The notes beneath the pieces were generated by a model. The model had not been told where the DNA came from. It saw nothing but the letters and a program-made list of their open reading frames with translations, and ran no database searches. The translations under genes were made by a program, and so were the position numbers. Positions 1 to 7,279 of a stretch of DNA of 27,639 nt are shown here, one piece after another. The stretch spans positions 1 through 27,639 of the forward strand of contig QNBX01000046.1 in assembly GCA_003644265.1 (NCBI GenBank), read 5' to 3'. The stretch comes from Planctomycetota bacterium. GTDB taxonomy: Bacteria > Planctomycetota > B15-G4. The stretch's first letter is position 1, and each line of letters starts with the position of its first letter.

Positions 1-2
1 CC

Positions 3-95
3 GAGGCCTCGTCGGCCTACTGCACCGGCTGCGGCAACCCGCTGGCCGCCGACGCCCGCTTCTGCGCAGGCTGCGGCCACCAACGCGAGGACTGA
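3..95 (+). CDS. Zinc-ribbon protein, C-terminal end only
   Basis: The reading frame is open from the left edge and ends at TGA 93-95, leaving 30 residues. They contain two Cys-x2-Cys knuckles (CTGC at codons 21-32 and CAGC at codons 63-74) separated by ten residues. This is the typical spacing of a double zinc-ribbon or DZR-type domain that binds one zinc ion. Such ribbons often sit at the C-terminus of otherwise unrelated bacterial proteins, so the function of the whole protein cannot be inferred. The gene converges on the sulfatase gene, with 99 bp between the two stops. Confidence 0.6.
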   Translation, partial: EASSAYCTGCGNPLAADARFCAGCGHQRED

Positions 96-194
96 GGGCC
101 GCGCAGCTCAGCGCTCAGGCGGGGCGATCCGCAAGCCGGGACGCAACGGCGCTCGCTGCACCCTGTGCGGCGAGCCCTGTCCGGCGAGCCCGGG

Positions 195-1730
195 TCAGCG
201 CCCGCCCGGCCGACGCCCCAGCTTCTCGAGGTAGCCCAGCTCCCCCATCTGCTTGAGCTTCTCGTCGTCCAGGCCGACCTCCTCGGCGCGGAGCGGGAGC
301 TGGGGCAGGGCCCGCAGGGCGGCCATGAGCTCGGAGCGCATGGCCGCCGCGCGCTCAGGCTGCTCGGCGGACAGATCGTGCTGCTCGGTTGGGTCGGCCG
401 TGAGGTCAAACAGGCTCACGCGCTCCATATCGTGGTGCACGATCAGCTTCCAGCGGCCAGTCACCCAGGCGCTCTCGCGGTCGCCGCGCTGCCCCTTCAG
501 CAGCCGGTCCAGGTTGGCGCGCACGGCCAGCGCCGGCCGCGGCTCCAGGGACTCGCCCGCCAGGGCCGGCAGGAACGAGCGGCCCTGCCAGAACGGCAAG
601 GGATCCACGCCGATGAGGTCTGCCAGCGTGGGCCCGATGTCCAGCACCTGCACCCGCTGCGACACGCGGCCGCCCTGATCGGTGAGGCCGGGCACGCGCA
701 CCATCAACGGCACGTGTACCAGCTCCTGGTAGAGCGACTGATCGTGGCCCGTGAGCCCGTGCTCGAGAAACTCCTCGCCGTGATCAGACACCAGCAAGAA
801 GGCGGTGTCGTCCCACAGGCGCTGGGCCTTGAGCATGGCCACCAAGCGCGAGATGGCGAGGTCGGCGCGCAAGATGTCGCCGTCGTAGAGCGACCACAGG
901 GTCTGCATCTGCGCCAGCACCTCGGGCTCGAGCGTGGCCATGCGCGCGAGGTCGCCCTCGCGGGGCTCGCCGCGATAGCGTCGCCGCAGCAGACCGCGGT
1001 ACTCGGACTCGAGCTTGTTCAGCGCGTCGATCTCGGCCGCGTCCAGATCGTGCCAGCCCTGCGCTGCCTTGGCGCTGGGGGGCGCGCCCTGGTAGGGCGA
1101 GTGGGGCTCCACGGCGTGCACGTACAGGAACAACGGCTTGCTGCCGTCATAGCCGCGCAGCATGTCCATCAGCGGGCGCCCGGTGTGCAGGCCGGCGGCC
1201 CGCATCTCGTCGGTCATGTCCGTGAGCGTCGGGCGCTGAAAGAACTCGTCGTAGCCCTGGTCGAGGCCGGCGCCCGTGCCGCCCAGTCCGTTGGTGACGA
1301 AGCCCATGGTGTGGTAGCCGAGCCCCTGCATGAACTCCACCAGGGTCTGGGCCGACTCGCTCAGCTTGTGAAATCCGCTCAGCACGCCGTGGCTGGACGG
1401 GTAGGTGGAGGTGAACAGGCTCACCGTGGACGGCAGGGTCCAGGGCGCCTGGCTCATGGCGCGCTCGAACACGACGGACTCGGCGGAGAGCGCGTCCAGA
1501 AAGGGCGTGGTCGTGCGCTCGTGTCCGTAGAGCGACATGCGATCGGCGCGCAGCGTGTCCACCAGGTAGAGCACGATGTGCGGCAAGCGGCCGTCCGGCG
1601 TGCTGTCCGGCGCCGCGGCCGCGCGGCGCGCACCGCCGGCCTGATCTGAGGCGCCGGTATCCCCCGGCGAGGAGGGGCCGCAGGCGCCGATCAGCAGGGT
1701 CAACGCGAGGACAGGCATGACGCGCGGCAT
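195..1730 (-). CDS. Sulfatase-fold lipoprotein with a Thr at the nucleophile site
   Basis: This 511-residue protein starts with a short lipoprotein signal peptide (lipobox LIGAC, lipid-carrying Cys17), so it is probably membrane anchored outside the cytoplasm. The alkaline-phosphatase/sulfatase fold is shown by a metal-binding Asp in YLVDTLRADRMS (about residues 55-66), the segment PWTLPSTVSLFTS (about 96-108) and the metal-binding motif SDHGEEF near residue 315 followed by TGH. Classical sulfatases carry Cys or Ser in C/S-x-P-x-R, which is converted to formylglycine. Here the position is Thr98 (T-L-P-S-T) and the Arg is missing. Thr is the nucleophile in phosphoglycerol transferases of the LtaS type and in many PWTLPSH-type sulfatase homologues. 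The substrate may therefore be a phospho- or sulfo-ester, and a formylglycine enzyme is not expected. The start at 1730 has no clear ribosome binding site; an in-frame ATG at 1718 is a possible alternative. Confidence 0.9.
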   Translation of the reverse strand: MPRVMPVLALTLLIGACGPSSPGDTGASDQAGGARRAAAAPDSTPDGRLPHIVLYLVDTLRADRMSLYGHERTTTPFLDALSAESVVFERAMSQAPWTLPSTVSLFTSTYPSSHGVLSGFHKLSESAQTLVEFMQGLGYHTMGFVTNGLGGTGAGLDQGYDEFFQRPTLTDMTDEMRAAGLHTGRPLMDMLRGYDGSKPLFLYVHAVEPHSPYQGAPPSAKAAQGWHDLDAAEIDALNKLESEYRGLLRRRYRGEPREGDLARMATLEPEVLAQMQTLWSLYDGDILRADLAISRLVAMLKAQRLWDDTAFLLVSDHGEEFLEHGLTGHDQSLYQELVHVPLMVRVPGLTDQGGRVSQRVQVLDIGPTLADLIGVDPLPFWQGRSFLPALAGESLEPRPALAVRANLDRLLKGQRGDRESAWVTGRWKLIVHHDMERVSLFDLTADPTEQHDLSAEQPERAAAMRSELMAALRALPQLPLRAEEVGLDDEKLKQMGELGYLEKLGRRPGGR

Positions 1731-1831
1731 GGGGCGGACTCGCGGGCAGGTGGGCGACAGGCGAGGGATGATAGCAGCCCGTCACGCCACTCCCTCAGGC
1801 GCCGCCCGCGCACCCATCGCAGCGCTCAAGC

Positions 1832-1957
1832 CCGAAGCCCGAAGCCCGACATCCGACATCCGACATCCGACATCCGACATCCGACATCCGACATCCGACA
1901 TCCGACGCCCGACGCCCGACGCCCGACGCCCGACGCCCGACGCTCGCCGCTCGCCAC
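1832..1957. repeat. Heptanucleotide tandem array in blocks
   Basis: Eighteen consecutive 7-bp units fall into homogeneous blocks: CCGAAGC x2 (1832-1845), CCGACAT x8 (1846-1901), CCGACGC x6 (1902-1943), then two degenerate units TCGCCGC and TCGCCAC. All units before the last two share CCGA. The blocks suggest repeated local duplication after single point changes rather than random drift. Seven is not a multiple of three and the array lies between genes, so it does not look like coding sequence. It does not resemble a CRISPR array because there are no spacers. The copy number is likely to vary between strains. Confidence 0.95.
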
Positions 1958-1960
1958 TCA

Positions 1961-1996
1961 ACGCGCACGCTCACGCGCACGCTCACGCGAACGCGC
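1961..1996. repeat. 12-bp tandem repeat abutting the ATPase stop codon
   Basis: Two identical 12-bp units ACGCGCACGCTC (1961-1972 and 1973-1984) are followed by a variant, ACGCGAACGCGC, that reaches the base before the ATPase stop codon. It continues directly from the heptanucleotide array but has a different unit length, so the two arose separately. Confidence 0.85.
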
Positions 1997-4039
1997 TCAG
2001 TCGCTGGGCAGCTCGTCCTCCAGCGCCGGCGCGGGCCCGCCATCCCCCGCGACCTTCTCGACCTTGACGTACTCGGCGATGTCGGCCAGGGCGATCACGC
2101 CCTCGTACAGCTTGTTGCGCGCCGAGTCCTCCAGGAACTCGATGCCCTCGAACCGGCCCTGGGCTTCCAGCTCCTTGCCGGGGGCGCGCTTGGCGATCAG
2201 CTCGGCCATGTCGGTGCTGATCGGGATCACCTCGTAGATGCCGACGCGGCCCTTGGTGCCGCGGCCGCCGCAGGTGGCGCAGTCGTTGTTGCCCATGGGC
2301 GCGCGGTAGAGCGTGGCGCCCGGCGTGAGGCCGTAGCGCAAGGCGGGCTCCTCGGGCAGCTCGTACGACTCCTTGCACTCGCTGCACAGGCGGCGAGCCA
2401 GGCGCTGGGCCTCGAGCATGCGCAGCGCCGGCCCCAGCAGGAACGGCTCGATGCCCATGTCGGTCAGGCGGTTGATGACCTGCAGCGCCGAGTTGGTGTG
2501 CAGCGTCGAGAGCACCAGGTGACCGGTGAGCGCCGCGCGCAGACAGATGTCGGCGGTCTCCTGGTCACGCACCTCGCCGACCATGATCTTGTCGGGGTCC
2601 TGTCGCAGAAACGCGCGCAGGGCCGACGCAAACGTCAGGCCCACCTTGGCGTGTACGTGCACCTGATTCAGGCCGAAGAACTTGTACTCGACCGGATCCT
2701 CCACCGTGACGATGTTCTCGGTGGGCGTGTTGATGCGCTGCAGCACCGTGTACAGCGTGGTCGACTTGCCCGAGCCGGTGGGCCCGGTCACGAACATGAG
2801 CCCGTGGGGCGACTCGGCCGCCTCGATGAAGGCCTTGGACTGCTGCGGGGAGAAGCCCAGCGCGTCCATGTTGTCGGGGATCGAGTCCTTCTCCAGCAGC
2901 CGCAGCACCATCTTCTCGCCGAACACCGTGGGCACGGTGCTCACGCGCAGGTCGATGCGCGCGTCGCCCGTCTTGAGCGCGATGGCGCCGTCCTGCGGGA
3001 TGCGCTTCTCGGAGATATCCATCTTGGCCAGGATCTTCAGGCGCGAGACGGTGGGGATGAACAAGGAGCGCGGCGGCGGCGAGACCTCGCGCATGGTGCC
3101 GTCCACGCGGTAGCGCACGCGCATGGCGTCCTCGTAGGGCTCGATGTGGATATCGGACGCGCCGTCCTCCACCGCGCTGGAGAGGATCGCGTTGACGATG
3201 CGGATGACCTGGCTGTCCTTGCCCACCGGGATGGGCTGCGAGAGATCCACCACCACCTCGGGCGCAGACTCATCCATCAGGTTGTCGCCGGACGCTTCGT
3301 CGTCGCCCTCCATGCCGATCTCGGCCACGACGTCGTGCTCGCCGAACAGCTCCGAGATGAGCATGTTGAGCAGCGCGACCGTGGCCACCACGGGCTGCAC
3401 GATGCAGCCGGTGCGCATGCGCACCTCCTCCAGCGTGCCGAAGTCGCCGGGGTCGACCAGCGCCAGCTCCAGCACGCCGTCCGCCATGGACAGCGGCATG
3501 ACGTGGTGGCTGCGGCAGACGGACTCGCTGACGGAGCGCGCGATGGGGATGCTCAGCTCGACCTGCTCGGGCAGGCTGCAGCGGCGGACCGACTTGCCGT
3601 CCAGGTGGTCCACCACCCAGACGACGTCTTCAGGCGGCGCCTCGGCCGTATCGGGGTCATCGCCAGCCTCACCGTCGTCCGACTCGCCGGCGTCGGCGCC
3701 GGCGTCGGCGTCGGCGTCGGCACTGGCCGACCCGGGCGCCTCCACCGGCTGGCCCACCAGCTCGGCCGCCTGCTCGTCATCCACGGCCGGCATGAGCTCG
3801 CCGTCGGCGCCCACCACCTCGACCTCGACGCCCACCCAGTCCAGGTCGAGGTGCTTGGCGTGGACCTGCGCCACCTCATCCCCGCTGACCAGGTTGCCCA
3901 GCACCAGCGCCTCCTCCACACACTTGGGGAACTGCTTGCGCGCCGCCGTGACGTCGGACAGCTGCTCCTCATCCAGGAGCTCGGCTTCGATCAGCAGGTG
4001 CAGGATCAGGGCGTTGTCGCCTGCGAGGCTCTGGGCCAT
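1997..4039 (-). CDS. GspE/PilB/MshE-type secretion or pilus ATPase
   Basis: This hexameric ATPase powers assembly of type II secretion pseudopili or type IV pili from the cytoplasmic face of the inner membrane. The ATG at 4039 gives 680 residues ([16 protein letters not shown]...) and begins with an MshEN/T2SSE_N-like domain; the frame is open further upstream but has no family match there. The C-terminal half has the expected motifs: Walker [10 protein letters not shown] near residue 415, the Asp-box region, Walker B with the VGEVRD segment near 490, the His-box STLHTNSA, and a tetracysteine zinc finger (CSEC ... CATC, about 552-592). An Ala/Asp-rich low-complexity stretch ([12 protein letters not shown] and neighbouring acidic residues, about 108-140) splits the N-terminal region. 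No other pilus or secretion gene is in the window, so GspE and PilB cannot be told apart. Confidence 0.92.
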   Translation of the reverse strand: MAQSLAGDNALILHLLIEAELLDEEQLSDVTAARKQFPKCVEEALVLGNLVSGDEVAQVHAKHLDLDWVGVEVEVVGADGELMPAVDDEQAAELVGQPVEAPGSASADADADAGADAGESDDGEAGDDPDTAEAPPEDVVWVVDHLDGKSVRRCSLPEQVELSIPIARSVSESVCRSHHVMPLSMADGVLELALVDPGDFGTLEEVRMRTGCIVQPVVATVALLNMLISELFGEHDVVAEIGMEGDDEASGDNLMDESAPEVVVDLSQPIPVGKDSQVIRIVNAILSSAVEDGASDIHIEPYEDAMRVRYRVDGTMREVSPPPRSLFIPTVSRLKILAKMDISEKRIPQDGAIALKTGDARIDLRVSTVPTVFGEKMVLRLLEKDSIPDNMDALGFSPQQSKAFIEAAESPHGLMFVTGPTGSGKSTTLYTVLQRINTPTENIVTVEDPVEYKFFGLNQVHVHAKVGLTFASALRAFLRQDPDKIMVGEVRDQETADICLRAALTGHLVLSTLHTNSALQVINRLTDMGIEPFLLGPALRMLEAQRLARRLCSECKESYELPEEPALRYGLTPGATLYRAPMGNNDCATCGGRGTKGRVGIYEVIPISTDMAELIAKRAPGKELEAQGRFEGIEFLEDSARNKLYEGVIALADIAEYVKVEKVAGDGGPAPALEDELPSD
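3685..3720. repeat. Hexanucleotide repeat coding for the Ala/Asp linker
   Basis: Six consecutive 6-bp units of the form CGTCGG or CGCCGG lie inside the ATPase gene. On the coding strand they read as alternating Asp/Gly and Ala codons in the N-terminal linker. Because the unit is a multiple of three, copy-number change alters linker length without breaking the frame. Confidence 0.85.
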
Positions 4040-4323
4040 GGTCTCTCGCCGTCTGGGGTGGGCCTGGGGGGAGCCTGCCCCGGACAGAGCGCTCCTCGCC
4101 GGCTCCCTCTTCGGCAGGCCGGGTCCGCGGGCTGGAGGCTGATCATGGGCATGGAGAGGGACCTCCGGGTTGGCCCGGGAACGTTCGGAGGAGCGGCGCG
4201 GCCAGAGCCTGCGCAGCCGGCGGGGGTGTGGCCCTGCGGCTCGGCAGCAGGCTGCTAGACTCGGCGCCTGCGCTGCGCCCTCGGCCGCACCCGAGCCGGC
4301 ACGCCTCGACCACGGGAGTCCCC
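4040..4323. promoter_or_regulatory. Divergent intergenic region, ATPase / iorA-like operon
   Basis: These 284 bp separate two divergent transcription units and should contain both promoters. A 7-bp inverted repeat (GCCTGCC at 4073-4079 and GGCAGGC at 4113-4119) lies in the leader on the ATPase side. On the plus side the hexamer TAGACT around 4255 could be a -10 element, but no good -35 partner is seen. Promoter positions here are a guess; the divergent arrangement is certain. Confidence 0.35.
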
Positions 4324-4782
4324 ATGACCAGCATCCACGTGAACGGGCGGCCCGCATCGCTCGAGGGCCTGCCCGACGACACGCCGCTGCTCTGGGCCCT
4401 GCGCGATCACCTGGGCCTGACGGGCACCCGCTTCGGCTGCGGCAAGTCGCAGTGCGGCGCCTGCACCGTGCACGTGGACGGCAAGCCGGTGCGCAGCTGC
4501 CAGTACCCCATCGGCACCCTGGACGGCAAATCGGTCACCACTATCGAGGGCATCAGCGAGGACGGCAGCCACCCCGTGCAGCGGGCCTGGGCGCAGCACG
4601 CGGTGCCGCAGTGCGGCTACTGTCAGTCAGGGCAGATCATGAGCGCCTGCGCGCTGCTGGAGGGCGGCGCCACGCCGGACGACGACGCCATCGACACGGC
4701 CATGAGCGGCAACATCTGCCGCTGCGGTACCTACACGCGCATCCGCGCCGCCATCAAGACCGCCGCCGGAGCGGGCTCATGA
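4324..4782 (+). CDS. iorA: Molybdenum hydroxylase small [2Fe-2S] subunit (IorA-like)
   Basis: This 152-residue protein is the electron-transfer subunit of a xanthine-oxidase-family hydroxylase of the isoquinoline 1-oxidoreductase type. The N-terminal plant-ferredoxin-like domain carries Cys residues in [15 protein letters not shown] plus a later RSC. The C-terminal helical domain has [10 protein letters not shown] and NICRCGTY, which bind the second [2Fe-2S] cluster next to the molybdenum cofactor. Length and Cys spacing match the family well. The ATG at 4324 begins the conserved beta-strand TSIHVNG. Its TGA overlaps the start of the large subunit gene (ATGA), so the two are translationally coupled. 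IorA-type subunits receive electrons from the large subunit and pass them to an external acceptor; no FAD subunit gene is present here. Confidence 0.93.
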   Translation: MTSIHVNGRPASLEGLPDDTPLLWALRDHLGLTGTRFGCGKSQCGACTVHVDGKPVRSCQYPIGTLDGKSVTTIEGISEDGSHPVQRAWAQHAVPQCGYCQSGQIMSACALLEGGATPDDDAIDTAMSGNICRCGTYTRIRAAIKTAAGAGS

Positions 4783-7220
4783 GCGACGCGCACGGAGCCG
4801 GGCACGAGGCCGGACACAGGGCCGGGCACGGAGCTGAACATGAGCTCGCACGTGCGGCCGCCAGCCAGGCCGAGCCAGACGCGAGACACGGGGTGGACGC
4901 GTCCCCGCGGGACACGACGACCATCGTCTCGCTGGACGCCAACGACCCCACCCGGCGCCAGCTGCTGGGCACGGCCCTGGCCGGCTTCAGCGGGCTGGTC
5001 CTGGCCACGCAGCTGCTGCCCGGCTGCGCTGCGGCCAAGCCGGCCGCTGCGACGACGGGCGACGACGAGCTCGTGGGCGACCCCTCCCTGACCTGGGAGC
5101 CCGACCTGTTCCTGGCCCTGGACGGCACGGGCGCGGTGACCATCGTGGCTCACCGCTCCGAGATGGGCACGGGCATCCGCACCGCCCTGCCCATGGCCCT
5201 GGCCGACGAGCTGGGCGCCGACTGGTCGCGGGTGGGCATCGTCCAGGCCCCGGGCGACGCCGCCTACGGCAGCCAGAACACGGACGGCAGCCGCTCGGTG
5301 CGCCGCTTCCTGGAGCCCCTGCGTCGCGTGGGCGCCAGCGCGCGCACCCTGCTGGAGCGCGCCGCCGCCAGGCGCTGGGGGGTCGACCCCTCCGACGTGC
5401 GCGCCGAGGCGCACTTCGTGCGACACGCTCCGAGCGGGCGCCGGCTGCCCTTCGGCGCGCTGGTGGCGGACGCCGCGGCGCTGCCCGTGCCGGCGGCCGA
5501 GGACGTGCTGCTGCGCGGCCCCGACGAGTGGCGCTACATGGCCAAGGGCGTGCCCTCCGTCGACCTGGCTGACATGCTCACGGGGCACGCGCGCTTTGGC
5601 CTGGACGCCTCGCCGCCGGGCACCCTCACCGCCGTGGTGGAGCGCAGCCCGGTTTTGGGCGGCCGCCTGGTGCGCTACGACCGCGAGGCCGCGCTGGCCG
5701 TCCCCGGCGTGACCCACGTGCTGGAGCTCGAGGCGTTCAGCGCACCGCACGCCTTCCAGCCCCTGGGCGGCGTGGCGGTGGTGGCCCACAACACCTGGGC
5801 CGCCATGCAGGGCCGCGCGGCGCTCAACGTGCTCTGGGACGACGGCTTCAACAGCGACTACGACAGCCCCGGCGAGCGCGCCGAGTTGGTGGCCGCCGTC
5901 AGCTCGCCCGCGCGCGTGGTGCGCGACCGCGGCGACGTGGAGGCCGCGCTGGCCGGCGCCAGCACCACGCTCTCGGCCACCTACGAGACGCCCCTGCTCG
6001 CCCACGCGCCCATGGAGCCGCCCTGCGCCCTGGCGCACGTGACGGACGACGGCGCGACCTGCTGGGCCCCCACCCAGAACCCCCAGGCGGCCCAGGGGCA
6101 GGTGGCCGCCAGCCTGGGCCTGGACCCGGCCCGCGTCACGGTGCACGTGACGCTGCTGGGCGGCGGCTTCGGCCGCAAGAGCAAGCCCGACATGCTGGCC
6201 GAGGCCGCCCTGCTGTCACGCCAGACCGGCACGCCCGTCAAGCTGGTCTGGACGCGCGAAGACGACATCCGCCACGACTACTACCACGCCTGCTCGGCGC
6301 TGCACTGCGAGGCCGGCCTCGACGCCGACGGCCGGCCCGTGGCCTGGCTGCAGCGCTCGGCGTTCCCGTCCATCTCCAGCAGCTTTGCGCCGGGGGTGCG
6401 CCAGGGTAGCGCGGGCGAGCTGGGCCTGGGCTTCATCGACGTGCCCATCGACGTGCCCCACCTGCGGGTCGAGAACGGCGAGGCCACGGCGCAGCTGCGC
6501 ATCGGCTGGCTGCGCGCGGTCTGCAACGTCTTCCATGCCTTTGGCGTGCAGTCCTTCGCAGACGAAGTGGCCCACGCCCGCGGCCTCGACCCGCTGCAGA
6601 ACCTGCTGGAGCTGATGGGCCCGGCGCGGCTGCTCGACCCGGCCGACGACGGCGCCGAGTACGGCAACTACGGCGAGCCCCTCGAGCGCTACCCCATCGA
6701 CACGGGCCGGCTGGAGGCGGTCACGCGCCTGGTGGCCGAGCGCGCCGGATGGGGACGCGAGCTGCCGCGCGGACGCGGGCTCGGCATCGCCAGCCACCGC
6801 AGCTTCCTGAGCTACGTGGGGGTGGTGGTCGAGGTGGACGTCTCGCGCGAGGGGCGGCTCTCGATCCCGCGCGTGGACGTGGCCATCGACTGCGGCCTGG
6901 CCCTGGACCCTGATCGCGTGCGAGCCCAGATGGAGGGGTCCATGGTCTTCGGAACCAGCCTGGCCAGCAGCGGCGCCATCACGGCCAAGGACGGGCGCAT
7001 CGAACAGTCCAACTTCCACGACTACCCGGTGGCGCGCATGGGTGACGCCCCCCGCGCGATCCACGTGCACCTGCTGCAGAACAAGACGCTGCCCCCGGGC
7101 GGCGTGGGTGAGCCGGGCGTACCGCCGGTGGCGCCGGCGCTGTGCAACGCGATCTTCGCGGCCACTGGTCAGCGCGTGCGCCGGCTGCCGTTGTCGCTGC
7201 ACGATTTGTCCTGGAGCTGA
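4779..7220 (+). CDS. iorB: Molybdenum hydroxylase large subunit (IorB-like), Tat-type signal
   Basis: This 813-residue catalytic subunit of the iorAB-type hydroxylase binds the molybdenum-cytosine-dinucleotide cofactor and hydroxylates an aldehyde or N-heterocycle; the true substrate is unknown. Family motifs are GGGFGRK (461-467) and the C-terminal [19 protein letters not shown] with the expected catalytic Glu near residue 778. A twin-arginine segment TRRQLLG (58-64), a hydrophobic stretch and LLPGCA (Cys83) form a Tat-type, possibly lipoprotein, signal. This suits export of the folded enzyme. The first 20-odd residues are unusual: a His-rich tetrapeptide repeat ([19 protein letters not shown]) precedes the signal. 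A GTG start at codon 39 would remove it, but the ATGA overlap with iorA favours the longer form. The gene converges on the AsmA-like gene. Confidence 0.92.
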   Translation: MSDAHGAGHEAGHRAGHGAEHELARAAASQAEPDARHGVDASPRDTTTIVSLDANDPTRRQLLGTALAGFSGLVLATQLLPGCAAAKPAAATTGDDELVGDPSLTWEPDLFLALDGTGAVTIVAHRSEMGTGIRTALPMALADELGADWSRVGIVQAPGDAAYGSQNTDGSRSVRRFLEPLRRVGASARTLLERAAARRWGVDPSDVRAEAHFVRHAPSGRRLPFGALVADAAALPVPAAEDVLLRGPDEWRYMAKGVPSVDLADMLTGHARFGLDASPPGTLTAVVERSPVLGGRLVRYDREAALAVPGVTHVLELEAFSAPHAFQPLGGVAVVAHNTWAAMQGRAALNVLWDDGFNSDYDSPGERAELVAAVSSPARVVRDRGDVEAALAGASTTLSATYETPLLAHAPMEPPCALAHVTDDGATCWAPTQNPQAAQGQVAASLGLDPARVTVHVTLLGGGFGRKSKPDMLAEAALLSRQTGTPVKLVWTREDDIRHDYYHACSALHCEAGLDADGRPVAWLQRSAFPSISSSFAPGVRQGSAGELGLGFIDVPIDVPHLRVENGEATAQLRIGWLRAVCNVFHAFGVQSFADEVAHARGLDPLQNLLELMGPARLLDPADDGAEYGNYGEPLERYPIDTGRLEAVTRLVAERAGWGRELPRGRGLGIASHRSFLSYVGVVVEVDVSREGRLSIPRVDVAIDCGLALDPDRVRAQMEGSMVFGTSLASSGAITAKDGRIEQSNFHDYPVARMGDAPRAIHVHLLQNKTLPPGGVGEPGVPPVAPALCNAIFAATGQRVRRLPLSLHDLSWS
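4791..4844. repeat. 12-bp repeat coding for a GHxA tetrapeptide run
   Basis: Four and a half imperfect 12-bp units near the start of the large hydroxylase subunit encode [16 protein letters not shown] and EHE. Each unit places one His at the second position, giving five evenly spaced His residues ahead of the Tat-type signal. Confidence 0.75.
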
Positions 7221-7240
7221 GCGCCGACCGTGCGCCAGGC

Positions 7241-7279
7241 GCGCTCGTTGCGCTCGTTGCGCTCATTGCGCTAGTTGCG
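7241..7279. repeat. 9-bp repeat overlapping the AsmA-like stop codon
   Basis: Units GCGCTCGTT, GCGCTCGTT, GCGCTCATT and GCGCTAGTT follow one another (7241-7276) and a partial copy continues. Read on the minus strand they encode Asn-Glu-Arg in the frame of the AsmA-like gene. The fourth unit supplies that gene's TAG stop (7271-7273) in place of the GAG Glu codon found in the other units. The array fills most of the 50 bp between two convergent genes. Confidence 0.85.

Larger units (their letters stand above)
1731..1996. other. Intergenic region between the ATPase and sulfatase genes
   Basis: This 266 bp gap lies downstream of the GspE-like gene and upstream of the sulfatase gene, both on the minus strand. 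Its part next to the ATPase gene is almost entirely tandem repeats (listed separately). The 100 bp nearest the sulfatase start should hold that gene's promoter, but no convincing -35/-10 pair is visible. Readthrough from the ATPase gene would have to cross the repeats. Confidence 0.5.

Noticed and set aside
96..194. tRNA or other small RNA in the first intergenic gap
   Set aside because: No cloverleaf, T-loop-like sequence or strong hairpin could be found in these 99 bp.
165..1649. 494-residue open frame opposite the sulfatase gene
   Set aside because: The frame is open only because stop codons are rare in this GC-rich DNA; no motif was seen, and the sulfatase motifs lie on the other strand.
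1832..1996. CRISPR array
   Set aside because: The units are 7 and 12 bp, directly adjacent and without spacers, and there are no cas genes.
4040..4357. Longer ATPase start reaching 4357
   Set aside because: The extra 106 residues are Arg/Ala/Pro-rich without family similarity and would overlap the iorA start; the ATG at 4039 begins the recognisable N-terminal domain.
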